The notes under the pieces were generated by a model, which was given only the letters and a program-made list of their open reading frames with translations, was not told the DNA's origin and made no database searches. Source: Aquella oligotrophica (GTDB lineage: Bacteria > Pseudomonadota > Gammaproteobacteria > Burkholderiales > UBA11063). From it: a DNA stretch of 64,000 nucleotides. The translations under genes were made by a program, and so were the position numbers. Shown piece by piece: positions 15,313 through 23,379 of this stretch. Every line of letters begins with the position of its first letter. The first letter of the stretch is position 1. The stretch is taken from positions 434,001 through 498,000 of the forward strand of contig NZ_CP024847.1 in NCBI RefSeq assembly GCF_002892535.1, given 5' to 3'.

Positions 15313-16656
15313 ATGAGAAGAATTATTGCGGCTTCATTTATTTTATTTCATATTACTGCCTTTGCTGGTCGTGGGGCAACATTGGTAATTGATAATGCTA
15401 CTAAAGAATATCTTACCGTAAAATCAGTTAGTTCAAGCTGTGTTATCGGTCAAGAACAAATAAACACCACCATTGGATCAGTTAATGTTGCAAACATTTA
15501 TCTTGAAGCTTCAAATGATATATTAAAAGGCTGCTCATATAGCACCTCAAAAGGAGAAGTTGAACTATATAGCGCGAAAGGCGATTTTATTGCCCGCACC
15601 TCTTATAGTATTTCTAATACTGGGACTAACGCGTGGGTAAGCTCTCAAGGGGCTAATTTTGTAACTAATTCTTATGCACACAATACATATGATCGTGGAT
15701 CAGATAAAGATTTAATTGTAATTAATGTTACCCCTGCGGATAAAAATATACAGGAATATGCAAACTGGATGGGGAATATGAAAGATCAATTACAAAATAA
15801 GTCATTATCAACACTAGTATTACCAGGAACACATGACTCTTTAACTAATGATTTATCAACCAGTCTATGTGAAGCGGATCCTGATTCGGCGTGGTATAAG
15901 AAATTCGGAATGGGATTTGCTAAAGCTCAGTATCTGGATATGTCACAACAGTTAAATCGGGGAATTCGCTATTTTGATATTCGTTTATGTCATCAGAATG
16001 GTAAAAACTATATTTCTCATACACTATTAAGCAAAAAGAGCTTTGAAGCTTCATTAATGCAACTAGATTCATTTTTAAATGAGCACCCAAAGGAAATGGT
16101 TATTCTTGATTTACAGCATATCTATGGTTATGACAAAAATAGCCTGTCCACACTTCTGGATTTTATTCAGGTAAAATTTGATGGCAGAATTATCAGCTAT
16201 GATAAATTTAATCCTAGTAGTAAGTTAGCAGATATTTGGAATAGCAACTTTGGTTCAAATTTAATTGTTATTCTGCCTGATACTGAGCTGGCACAAGAGA
16301 TCATTAAAAATCCAAAATATTCATTTGCGTGGCCACGTAATACGATTAATTCTCCATGGCCAAATACTACAAATACTGGAGAATTAATTAATAAAAATAG
16401 TCAATATCTTGAAAATCGCAGTTTCGATAGTTTCTTTGTCAATCAATTGCAATTAACTCCAGATGGTGATTTCATCACAAAAAACCTGAGCTATAGTCTA
16501 GAGAGAATGGCTTATGAAAGCCTAGATAAAGTTTATCAATGGCAATGGAATAACTTACAAAGCGGAAAATTAAATATTCTGATGCGTGACTGGAGCGATG
16601 GTTATGATGGCACTATTTTGGCAATAGAAGCTAACAAGGTCAATAGAGAACTCTGA
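15313..16656 (+). CDS. Secreted phosphatidylinositol-specific phospholipase C-like protein
   Basis: PI-PLC X-domain enzyme, expected to cleave phosphatidylinositol or GPI head groups. It has 447 aa and a signal peptide (to about AFA-GR, residue 18). Residues 20-140 form a beta-rich N-terminal domain with two cysteines. The catalytic domain starts near 150: LVLPGTHDS (H174, D175), RGIRYFDIRL (R224), ISHTLLS (second catalytic His, H236) and EMVILDLQHI. The substrate is inferred. Bacterial PI-PLCs often act on eukaryotic membranes. It lies between two lipoprotein genes that share its operator type. It ends in an unusually long hairpin. Confidence 0.85.
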   Translation: MRRIIAASFILFHITAFAGRGATLVIDNATKEYLTVKSVSSSCVIGQEQINTTIGSVNVANIYLEASNDILKGCSYSTSKGEVELYSAKGDFIARTSYSISNTGTNAWVSSQGANFVTNSYAHNTYDRGSDKDLIVINVTPADKNIQEYANWMGNMKDQLQNKSLSTLVLPGTHDSLTNDLSTSLCEADPDSAWYKKFGMGFAKAQYLDMSQQLNRGIRYFDIRLCHQNGKNYISHTLLSKKSFEASLMQLDSFLNEHPKEMVILDLQHIYGYDKNSLSTLLDFIQVKFDGRIISYDKFNPSSKLADIWNSNFGSNLIVILPDTELAQEIIKNPKYSFAWPRNTINSPWPNTTNTGELINKNSQYLENRSFDSFFVNQLQLTPDGDFITKNLSYSLERMAYESLDKVYQWQWNNLQSGKLNILMRDWSDGYDGTILAIEANKVNREL

Positions 16657-16705
16657 ATTATTAAGTCTTTATGGCAAGGCATAATAAGGCAAGGAGCTAG
16701 TCAGG

Positions 16706-16760
16706 AAAGATGTATACGAAAGGAGTAGATAATTTATCTACTCCTTTCGTATACATCTTT
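16706..16760 (+). terminator. Very long perfect hairpin after the phospholipase gene
   Basis: Two 27-bp arms (16706-16732 and 16734-16760) are perfectly complementary and separated by one base, so the real loop is the AT-rich tip. The flank after it is only TTT then GGG, a weak T-run. The inner part matches the hairpin at 12887-12919. Confidence 0.65.
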
Positions 16761-16865
16761 GGGTTAAACTATACTATTAAGTTTGTTTGCATTATAAAAT
16801 ATAATTATATTACAGTATAATACATTACAAAAATGCTAATTATAAAATCTACCTATAGCGGCTAT

Positions 16866-16910
16866 TAGACATTTTTGTCTATAGTTATATTTTTTGCCAA
16901 AGAATAAAAT
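16866..16910 (+). promoter_or_regulatory. Regulon operator copy 3 plus -10
   Basis: The perfect repeat TAGACATTTTTGTCTA at 16866-16881 is identical to copy 1. TAAAAT at 16905-16910 is again centred 34 bp away. The downstream AGAATAAAATGATG is also shared with copy 1. The ATG is 81 bp after the repeat. The rest of the 306-bp gap before this gene holds the hairpin at 16706 and AT-rich sequence with nothing else recognisable. Confidence 0.6.
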
Positions 16911-16962
16911 GATGTCATCGAATAGATAAACCAATTAACTATTAATAAAAAGGGAAATTTCA

Positions 16963-19272
16963 ATGAAACCAAATAAATTAAAACAACTATCATGTGTTCT
17001 TGTAAGTAGTCTGATGCTGGCAGGAAGCATAACCCTTACTGGTTGCATTAATAATAGTGGTGATGATGGCGATAATAGTCGGGCAGGAAATAATAGCTAT
17101 TATGTTAAACCGATTAAGCTAAGCGTAGTTAATACCGAGCAAACTACATTTACCAAAATAATTATTACAGATAAACAAAATAAGGAAATTCTAAATCAGA
17201 GTTTTAGTTGCGCTCCAGGTGCGACTTGCCCTCTTGATTTTAATGAGCGTTTACAAGCTCCTATCACGCTTAAATTTTATAATCAGAATAAACTAATCAC
17301 GGCTTATACCATAGTTGATGTCGCGGGTAATTTCGGTAAAATAGAAACCAGTGATGTGATGTTGGGAACATATGTTTATAGACAGCTTAAAGCCAAAGAT
17401 AAGCTACTTGCTGCAAATCTAAGTAGTCGCTTGGATACATTTTTTGATTGCTATTGTAGCCCAGACAAACGCCCGGATAATTTTGAAGAATTAGGGCTTT
17501 ATTATAAAGCAATGGTGGTACAAGGGAAACAAACCGATGATCAATTTTATACCAAGCTGCTTGCTGATTTAAATGCAGGTAAAAGACTTCCGGGTGGTCC
17601 TTTCTCAAAAAGAAAAAAACAACAGGCAGAGCTAAAGTCATTAGCGCTAAATCGCGCCCAAGTCCAGCTTAAATCGGCAAATGGCTCAACCTGTAGCCAA
17701 TATACCTCTGGTATTTTAACTGCGTTTTCAGCCCTTAAATTATTCCCAATCCCAGGCTTTAACGGTCCATTTGATTTTGCTGATCGGGTGGTAAAAGGAG
17801 CCTGTGATAGTTTTCAGGGCGATGTACTTAATGGTTTAGATGAAATCAAAAATAAACTTAACGAAATGGATGCCAAGTTGGATGCCATCGGCTATCAGAT
17901 TCAGGAACTGGCAGATAAAATGGATCATCAAAATTTAAGCAGAAATATTTCTGAAATTAATAACAAGATAGAAGAATGGTCAGCATTACGTGATTCTTAT
18001 TATCAGATCTTAAATGGTGGTCATTATAAAAACTTTAGTGAGTTTTTACAAAAAAATGGTAATGTGGCGGGTGTTATGCAAAAAGACGGATCAGCAAAAA
18101 TATTTCTTACTTCCCAATTGAAGAGTTTTAATAGTTTCTATAATCAAATCAACGAGTCTAATCGACTGGACTCAATTCGACAATCATTAGTGTCTCTTTG
18201 TGGTACCGCAGAAAACATTCACGAAGAGGTATTGAGTCGTAGATTCCAATGTAATCTAATAGCTTCGGATTTGATTGCTAAATTAACCAGTACCGCACAG
18301 GAAGAGAAGATTATTTTGAATGATATTTCCAGTGCGATTATGAAAGATCCAGGGTATCAGGATATTCTTAAAGATAGCTCAATTCTACCGCCAGTTGGTA
18401 CATCATGGGAAAAGGTTGATGCTACTGTATCACAGCAACAGATTGATAAACTTAAAGTTGCGCAATCAACTTTTGCTAGTAATGGCATTCCATTTATTCC
18501 TTATCAGGGCTTATCTGAAGAGCTACAAAAAAATATTGCTACAATTGGTTGTAATTATAAAGATACGGATATTCCAAATATTACCTACTGGAAGGCTGCG
18601 GTAGAGCCATCTAAACCTTGGAATACATATATTTCAGTTATTTGCAAAAATAAAAACGGTCAGAATGAGGAAAAAGAGGTTTATTCTAATTATAACTATT
18701 TGCAGGAAAATGACGATAGTGTAAAGAATGTGCTTGGTGTAGTTGCTTCCAATAAGAGTATTATTAATGCCAAAAATGAATGGGTTCATCATCTTGGAGT
18801 GAAAAATAATGGAACTGATAAGAGAAACTTTAGCATAGGAATAGAATTGTCTGTACCCGATGGAAAACTTCTATCTTTTAATTCTGATACAGATCATAAT
18901 TTTGATGATCAAATTATTAATTCAAGTATATATAATAATCCGCTAAGATGGCTGGATGACAAAGGTATGTTATTTACGGAAGGGGTTATTCCTAATGGTG
19001 GTAACCTTAACTATACAGTTCCGATGTCTTACATTTATAATGGCTCTACTTATATATTTATGCTAAAAATTCAAGGTGAATATTATGATCAACGATACTA
19101 TAGGGTGCGCCTAGGTGTAGTTTGTACTACCTCTGACTGTCAGCAAATTGACCCTGTTTCAGGTGGGACAATGATTGATCATTCGCAAATAAAATTTAAC
19201 TCTGGTTTAAATGTTCGGATTGATGGTGGTGGTAAGGATGTAACTGGTCAACGGTATCTACACATCTGGTAA
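16963..19272 (+). CDS. Large putative lipoprotein, coiled-coil, related to the 13128 product at its N-terminus
   Basis: A 769-aa protein. The signal MKPNKLKQLSCVLVSSLML resembles the product of 13128, with lipobox LTGC and Cys28. Residues 50-130 look like a small beta domain. A hydrophobic stretch at about 250-270 is followed by VLNGLDEIKNKLNEMDAKLD and further heptad-like helices to about 500. The last roughly 270 residues are beta-like with paired cysteines. No family recognised. Gene and signal look duplicated with the 13128 gene while the bodies differ. A membrane-active or adhesin-like role beside a PI-PLC is inference. Confidence 0.7.
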   Translation: MKPNKLKQLSCVLVSSLMLAGSITLTGCINNSGDDGDNSRAGNNSYYVKPIKLSVVNTEQTTFTKIIITDKQNKEILNQSFSCAPGATCPLDFNERLQAPITLKFYNQNKLITAYTIVDVAGNFGKIETSDVMLGTYVYRQLKAKDKLLAANLSSRLDTFFDCYCSPDKRPDNFEELGLYYKAMVVQGKQTDDQFYTKLLADLNAGKRLPGGPFSKRKKQQAELKSLALNRAQVQLKSANGSTCSQYTSGILTAFSALKLFPIPGFNGPFDFADRVVKGACDSFQGDVLNGLDEIKNKLNEMDAKLDAIGYQIQELADKMDHQNLSRNISEINNKIEEWSALRDSYYQILNGGHYKNFSEFLQKNGNVAGVMQKDGSAKIFLTSQLKSFNSFYNQINESNRLDSIRQSLVSLCGTAENIHEEVLSRRFQCNLIASDLIAKLTSTAQEEKIILNDISSAIMKDPGYQDILKDSSILPPVGTSWEKVDATVSQQQIDKLKVAQSTFASNGIPFIPYQGLSEELQKNIATIGCNYKDTDIPNITYWKAAVEPSKPWNTYISVICKNKNGQNEEKEVYSNYNYLQENDDSVKNVLGVVASNKSIINAKNEWVHHLGVKNNGTDKRNFSIGIELSVPDGKLLSFNSDTDHNFDDQIINSSIYNNPLRWLDDKGMLFTEGVIPNGGNLNYTVPMSYIYNGSTYIFMLKIQGEYYDQRYYRVRLGVVCTTSDCQQIDPVSGGTMIDHSQIKFNSGLNVRIDGGGKDVTGQRYLHIW

Positions 19273-19298
19273 TCTTATTATTAAGTACCTAAACAAAT

Positions 19299-19321
19299 AG
19301 GGCAGTACCTACTGCCCTTTA
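19299..19321 (+). terminator. Terminator after second lipoprotein gene
   Basis: The stem AGGGCAGTA / TACTGCCCT around CC (19299-19318), then TT and an AT-rich tail. The next small gene starts 27 bp after it and may depend on read-through. Confidence 0.65.
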
Positions 19322-19344
19322 TCTTAGCTATAGGAAGTTCTATT

Positions 19345-19746
19345 ATGAATAAAAAAGTGATTACTATCTTATTGGCATGTGTCGGTATAGCACACGCCTA
19401 CAATTTTGATGGAACATATACTGGCAATGGAAAAAATATTGAAACAATTAAAATTAACAAGGGCAAAATTAGTATTGTCAGTAAATGCTCTTCAGGTAAA
19501 TGTAAATGGGAAGGCGCTGCTGTCAAATCATTAAGGATTAATAATGGGAATACGTTGGTATTTGAGTTAGCTCCACTTAGCAATGATGGAGTTATTTTTT
19601 ATCCTACTTTAGTGCTAACACCAACACACGATTCGCAGTCGCTCCAAGCAGTAACGATTACTTATAGAAGCTATAGCAAGGACGCGCTAGCTGAAAGTGA
19701 TGACCCGGGATATGGTTCATATTCTGAAATTCTGATTAGAAAATAA
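19345..19746 (+). CDS. Small exported hypothetical protein
   Basis: A 133-aa protein with a signal peptide (MNKKVITILLACVGIAHA, cleavage before YNFDG). The mature part looks all-beta: FDGTYTGNGKN opens it, with alternating strands (ETIKINKGKISIVSKC, SLRINNGNTLVFEL) and one close cysteine pair (KCSSGKC). The size and opening FDGTYTG resemble small lipocalin-like or lysozyme-inhibitor-like beta proteins, but I cannot assign a family. It lacks the TAGACA operator. It sits between two terminators at the end of the lipoprotein/phospholipase region. Confidence 0.6.
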   Translation: MNKKVITILLACVGIAHAYNFDGTYTGNGKNIETIKINKGKISIVSKCSSGKCKWEGAAVKSLRINNGNTLVFELAPLSNDGVIFYPTLVLTPTHDSQSLQAVTITYRSYSKDALAESDDPGYGSYSEILIRK

Positions 19747-19773
19747 ATTAATCACTTCTTGAGTCATTCGGCG

Positions 19774-19806
19774 AACAGGGTAGTATTTACTACCCTGTTT
19801 CTTTTT
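19774..19806 (+). terminator. Terminator before the mra cluster
   Basis: A 12-bp stem AACAGGGTAGTA / TACTACCCTGTT with loop TT (19774-19799), followed by TTCTTTTT. The core differs from the terminator at 19299 by a compensatory C-G to T-A change. Confidence 0.85.
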
Positions 19807-19905
19807 AAGATTCCCTAAATTTGTAGTTGTTTACCTACAATTGTTGGTAAAAATCTATTAGTAACTATAAAACCTTTGAAATATTTCTGCTTTTTTGCCA
19901 ATTAT

Positions 19906-19935
19906 TTGACAGTGCTGAAGTTTTCGTGATAAAGT
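19906..19935 (+). promoter_or_regulatory. Putative mra (dcw) promoter
   Basis: Consensus TTGACA at 19906-19911, an 18-bp spacer, TAAAGT at 19930-19935. The predicted transcript start near 19942 falls just upstream of the GTGGGGTA repeats. Confidence 0.5.
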
Positions 19936-19944
19936 GTAGCATTG

Positions 19945-19991
19945 TGGGGTAATGTGTCTATTTGTGGGGTAAATTTAATGCTCGGTGGGGT
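19945..19991 (+). promoter_or_regulatory. Three TGGGGT repeats, candidate MraZ sites
   Basis: TGGGGT occurs at 19945-19950, 19965-19970 and 19986-19991, the last inside the mraZ coding region. E. coli MraZ binds TGGGN repeats every 10 bp upstream of mraZ. Here the period is 20 and 21 bp, two helical turns. A degenerate TGTCT at 19955 would fill one intermediate position. Confidence 0.5.
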
Positions 19992-20427
19992 AACTCATCT
20001 TAATCTTGATCCGAAAAATCGGCTGGCTATACCAGCTAAATATCGCGATATCCTCCAGAGTCTTTCTGGCGGCAAGATAGTTATTACTCTTGAGTCGGCG
20101 CAATGCCTCTTAATCTATCCTGAAAACGAATGGGGTGTTGTGCGTGATAAAGTGCAGAATTTACCAAATTCGCTGCATCCATTAGTGAAAAGTTATCAGC
20201 GCCTAGTCCTTGGTTACGCTGAGAATCTTGAAATTGACAAGTCGGGACGGGTTCTCCTTCCTGCTATATTGAAGCAGATGGCAAAGTTAGATAAGGAAAT
20301 AGTATTGGTTGGGATGGGCAATAAATTTGAGCTTTGGGATAAAAATAGCTGGCATCAGGAAACAGAAAAAGCATTGCAGTCTTCAGCAGAAGATTTGGCG
20401 CAGCTACTTAACGGGTTTAATTTGTAG
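19978..20427 (+). CDS. mraZ: Transcriptional regulator MraZ
   Basis: A SpoVT/AbrB-fold DNA-binding protein that represses its own division/cell-wall operon. I use the ATG at 19978, giving 149 aa that begin MLGGVTHLNLDPKNRLAIPA like the family. A TTG at 19942 would add 12 unusual residues. The two MraZ repeats are visible: LDPKNRLAIPAKYR (about 9-22) and LEIDKSGRVLLPAILK (about 83-98). It is first in the cluster, 6 bp before rsmH. Confidence 0.94.
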   Translation: MLGGVTHLNLDPKNRLAIPAKYRDILQSLSGGKIVITLESAQCLLIYPENEWGVVRDKVQNLPNSLHPLVKSYQRLVLGYAENLEIDKSGRVLLPAILKQMAKLDKEIVLVGMGNKFELWDKNSWHQETEKALQSSAEDLAQLLNGFNL

Positions 20428-20433
20428 TAGGTT

Positions 20434-21354
20434 ATGCATTATTCAGTCTTGCTTCAAGAGTCGGTTGAGTTATTAAATATTAAGTCTGATGGCATTTATA
20501 TAGACGGCACTTTTGGACGTGGTGGCCATAGCCGAGCAGTTCTTGATAAGTTAGGCGTAAATGGTCGGTTGATTGCATTTGACAAAGATCCGGAAGCAAT
20601 CACACATGCAAGGCAGAATTTTTTTGATAGTCGGTTTAAAATTATTCATGCTAGCTTTGCAAGTATTAGAAAGCAGTTATTTGATCTGGGAATAAACCAA
20701 GTTGACGGAGTCTTGCTTGATTTAGGGGTTTCTTCACCACAATTAGATAATGCAGAGCGAGGATTTAGCTTTCGCCATGATGCTCCGCTCGATATGCGGA
20801 TGGATAATAGTAAAGGAATCACGGCGGCAGAATGGTTATTGATCGCTAGTGAAGAAGAAATGGTGGATGTTTTCTGGCGTTATGGTGAAGAGCGTTTTTC
20901 ACGAAGAGTTGCTAAAGCAATTTTGCGTGAGCGTGAAGTCAGGTCATTGGCAACTACACATCAATTGACAAAGTTGATTGAAGCACAGATTCCATACCGT
21001 GAGCGAGGGAAAAATCCGGCAACCAGAGTATTTCAGGCAATACGAATTCATATAAATAACGAACTAGGTGATCTGGAACAAATACTTTCAGATGTTCCGC
21101 AGATGTTAACTTTGAATGGACGATTTGTAGTTATCAGCTTTCACTCTTTAGAAGATCGTTTAGTTAAAATTGCATTTAACGAGCGTGCCTCAGCTGATAA
21201 ATTGCCAAAATGGGCAATGGTAACTGGTGCAGAAGCAGAGTTTGAGGTAATAGCCAAAAAGGTTCGCGCTTCTATGGTTGAAGTTGATGAAAATAGTCGG
21301 AGTAGAAGTGCCGTATTACGTTGTCTTGAACGACTAAAAGTTACACAAAAATAA
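20434..21354 (+). CDS. rsmH: 16S rRNA m4C1402 methyltransferase RsmH
   Basis: SAM-dependent N4-methylation of C1402 in 16S rRNA. It has 306 aa, normal length. Motifs: MHYSVLLQESVELL at the N-terminus, DGTFGRGGHSRAVL (SAM loop), FDKDPEAI, DGVLLDLGVSSPQLD, ERGFSF..PLDMRMD, FQAIRIHINNEL and FHSLEDR near the C-terminus. It sits between mraZ and ftsL in the conserved order. Confidence 0.97.
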   Translation: MHYSVLLQESVELLNIKSDGIYIDGTFGRGGHSRAVLDKLGVNGRLIAFDKDPEAITHARQNFFDSRFKIIHASFASIRKQLFDLGINQVDGVLLDLGVSSPQLDNAERGFSFRHDAPLDMRMDNSKGITAAEWLLIASEEEMVDVFWRYGEERFSRRVAKAILREREVRSLATTHQLTKLIEAQIPYRERGKNPATRVFQAIRIHINNELGDLEQILSDVPQMLTLNGRFVVISFHSLEDRLVKIAFNERASADKLPKWAMVTGAEAEFEVIAKKVRASMVEVDENSRSRSAVLRCLERLKVTQK

Positions 21355-21363
21355 GAAATTATT

Positions 21364-21633
21364 ATGGATAATGTACTTAAATTATTTAATCTTCTATTGG
21401 TGGCAATACTGATTGGCAGTGCTTTTAAACTGATAAATCAGCGTTTTCAGGCAAGAAGTTATTATATGCAGTTATCTCAATTGCAAAATAAAATGGATGG
21501 GATAAACAAGGAGTACACCCGTTTAGAGATTGAAGAAGGTACTTACTCTTCCGGTTTGGCAGTTCAGGATTATGCTTTGCATAACTTGGGGCTGGTAGAG
21601 GCAGATAAACAACATATTTTGGAATTAAAATAA
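21364..21633 (+). CDS. ftsL: Cell division protein FtsL
   Basis: Small bitopic divisome protein of 89 aa that acts with FtsB and FtsQ to control FtsWI. One transmembrane helix at about 6-23, then a periplasmic coiled-coil stretch (QLQNKMDGINKEYTRLEIEE). Sequence similarity is low, as usual for FtsL. The call rests on size, topology and location between rsmH and ftsI. The stop is one base before the ftsI ATG. Confidence 0.88.
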   Translation: MDNVLKLFNLLLVAILIGSAFKLINQRFQARSYYMQLSQLQNKMDGINKEYTRLEIEEGTYSSGLAVQDYALHNLGLVEADKQHILELK

Positions 21634-21634
21634 A

Positions 21635-23371
21635 ATGATAGCAAATGACGATATCCAAAAGCTGTACTGGCGAATAAAAAATGGTGATGCAGCAGAAATA
21701 AAGCCGGAGTCATCCAACGCTTCATTGACAAAAGGTAGAGATCGCGCTAGTATCATAAACTATATTGCATTAGGGTTAACTTGTGCCGTTTTATTGCGTC
21801 TTGCATATATTAACACGGTTAGTAGTAAATTCCTATCTGATCAGCTAAATACTCGAGTTTTGCGAACAGTGAAATTAACTGCAATGCGTGGAACTATTAC
21901 TGATCGAAATAATCGTCCATTAGCAGTTAGTACCCCAGTTGATTCCATCTGGGCTGATCCATCTGAAATGGAGAACCTGAGTGAGGCTCAGGTAACCCAG
22001 CTTGCCAAAGCAATGAATATTTCAGTTGCTGAATTAAATACTAAATTGAATGATAAAAATAAGACCTTTGTTTATTTGAAACGGGCGATGTCGCCACAGC
22101 AGGCAAGAGATGTTTTAAATTTGAATATCGACGGTATTTATAGTTTGCAAGAGTTTAAGCGATATTATCCAAGTGGTGAGGTAACTGCTCACGTGGTCGG
22201 TTTTAATAATATTGATGATAAAGGTGCTGAGGGCATTGAGTATGCTGATGACAAACTTTTGCAGGGAGAAGCTGGGTCTAAACAGATTATCCGAGATTTG
22301 CGTGGTCATGTAGTAGAAAATGTGGGAGTTATGCAACCAGCCAAAAATGGACAGCAGATTGCACTTTCAATTGATAATCGGATACAATATATTGCATATA
22401 CTGCATTAAAAGCACAGGTTGAAAAATCTGCTGCTAAGGGTGGTTCGGCTGTAGTTCTTGATGCGCGTACTGGAGAGGTTCTGGCAATGATTAATATGCC
22501 AACTTATAATCCAAATAATCGAGGTGGTATTGATCCTGACATGCTAAAAAATCGTGCCGCAGTTAATGTTTATGATCCGGGTTCTATCATGAAACCATTG
22601 GTAATAGCAAAAGCTTTGGATGATAAAATTGTTACGCCTCAAACCGTCTTTGATACTCATCCATATGTGGTTGGACCAAAATTAATCAAAGATGATCATG
22701 CCTATCCACGTATGACTGTTGCAGAAATTATTCAGCATTCAAGTGATATCGGTACATCAAAAATTGCCATGAAATATAAGCCGCAGCCTTTATGGGAATA
22801 CTATCGTAAAATAGGTTTTGGTCAAAAACTTGGAACTGGATTTCCTGGGGAAACCAAAGGTATTTTAAATGACTGGCGTAAATGGTATCCTGTAGATCAG
22901 GCATTAATGTCATATGGTTATGGTATTTCGGTAAGTTTGTTTCAGATGGCTCATGCTTATACTATCTTTACCAATAATGGCTGTTTGCTTCCGGTTAACT
23001 TTAATAAACTACAGTCAGGACATACTCCAACTTGTGAGCAGGTTATTTCACCGGGTACGGCAGCAACCATGCGTTCAATTCTAGCTGCAACTACTGAGGA
23101 AGGAACTGGGAAGAATGCTCGGGTTGCGGATTATACAGTTGCGGGTAAAACAGGTACTGCACAGATTCTTGAACATGGGCGTTATACTGACAAAAAACAT
23201 ATTGGTTCATTTGTTGGGTTTGCACCAGCGCTTAATCCTAGAATAATTGTTGCTGTAATGATAGATCAGCCTACCAAAGGACTTTATTATGGTGCACAGA
23301 CAGCTGCGCCTGTATTTGCCGCAATTACCGAGCCAACGCTAAAAGTGCTTGGGGTTCAGCCGGATAAATAG
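21635..23371 (+). CDS. ftsI: Peptidoglycan transpeptidase FtsI (PBP3)
   Basis: Septal class B penicillin-binding protein of 578 aa with an N-terminal membrane anchor at about 41-58. RGTITDRNNRPLAVS opens the non-catalytic domain. The transpeptidase motifs are SIMK (S317, K320), SSD (369-371) and KTGT (503-506). The second motif has Asp where FtsI proteins usually have Asn (SxN); Asp is found there in class B PBP2 enzymes. The start is 1 bp after the ftsL stop. Confidence 0.96.
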   Translation: MIANDDIQKLYWRIKNGDAAEIKPESSNASLTKGRDRASIINYIALGLTCAVLLRLAYINTVSSKFLSDQLNTRVLRTVKLTAMRGTITDRNNRPLAVSTPVDSIWADPSEMENLSEAQVTQLAKAMNISVAELNTKLNDKNKTFVYLKRAMSPQQARDVLNLNIDGIYSLQEFKRYYPSGEVTAHVVGFNNIDDKGAEGIEYADDKLLQGEAGSKQIIRDLRGHVVENVGVMQPAKNGQQIALSIDNRIQYIAYTALKAQVEKSAAKGGSAVVLDARTGEVLAMINMPTYNPNNRGGIDPDMLKNRAAVNVYDPGSIMKPLVIAKALDDKIVTPQTVFDTHPYVVGPKLIKDDHAYPRMTVAEIIQHSSDIGTSKIAMKYKPQPLWEYYRKIGFGQKLGTGFPGETKGILNDWRKWYPVDQALMSYGYGISVSLFQMAHAYTIFTNNGCLLPVNFNKLQSGHTPTCEQVISPGTAATMRSILAATTEEGTGKNARVADYTVAGKTGTAQILEHGRYTDKKHIGSFVGFAPALNPRIIVAVMIDQPTKGLYYGAQTAAPVFAAITEPTLKVLGVQPDK

Positions 23372-23379
23372 GAGTAGCT

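Noticed and set aside
19299-19799. Paired changes between the hairpins at 19299 and 19774 as a riboregulator of the 19345 gene
   Set aside because: Both are short stems with T-rich tails and are adequately explained as terminators; related stem sequence alone is weak evidence.
19942-19977. An upstream TTG start for mraZ
   Set aside because: It would begin at the predicted transcript start without a leader and add residues absent from the family. The ATG at 19978 fits the usual MraZ N-terminus.
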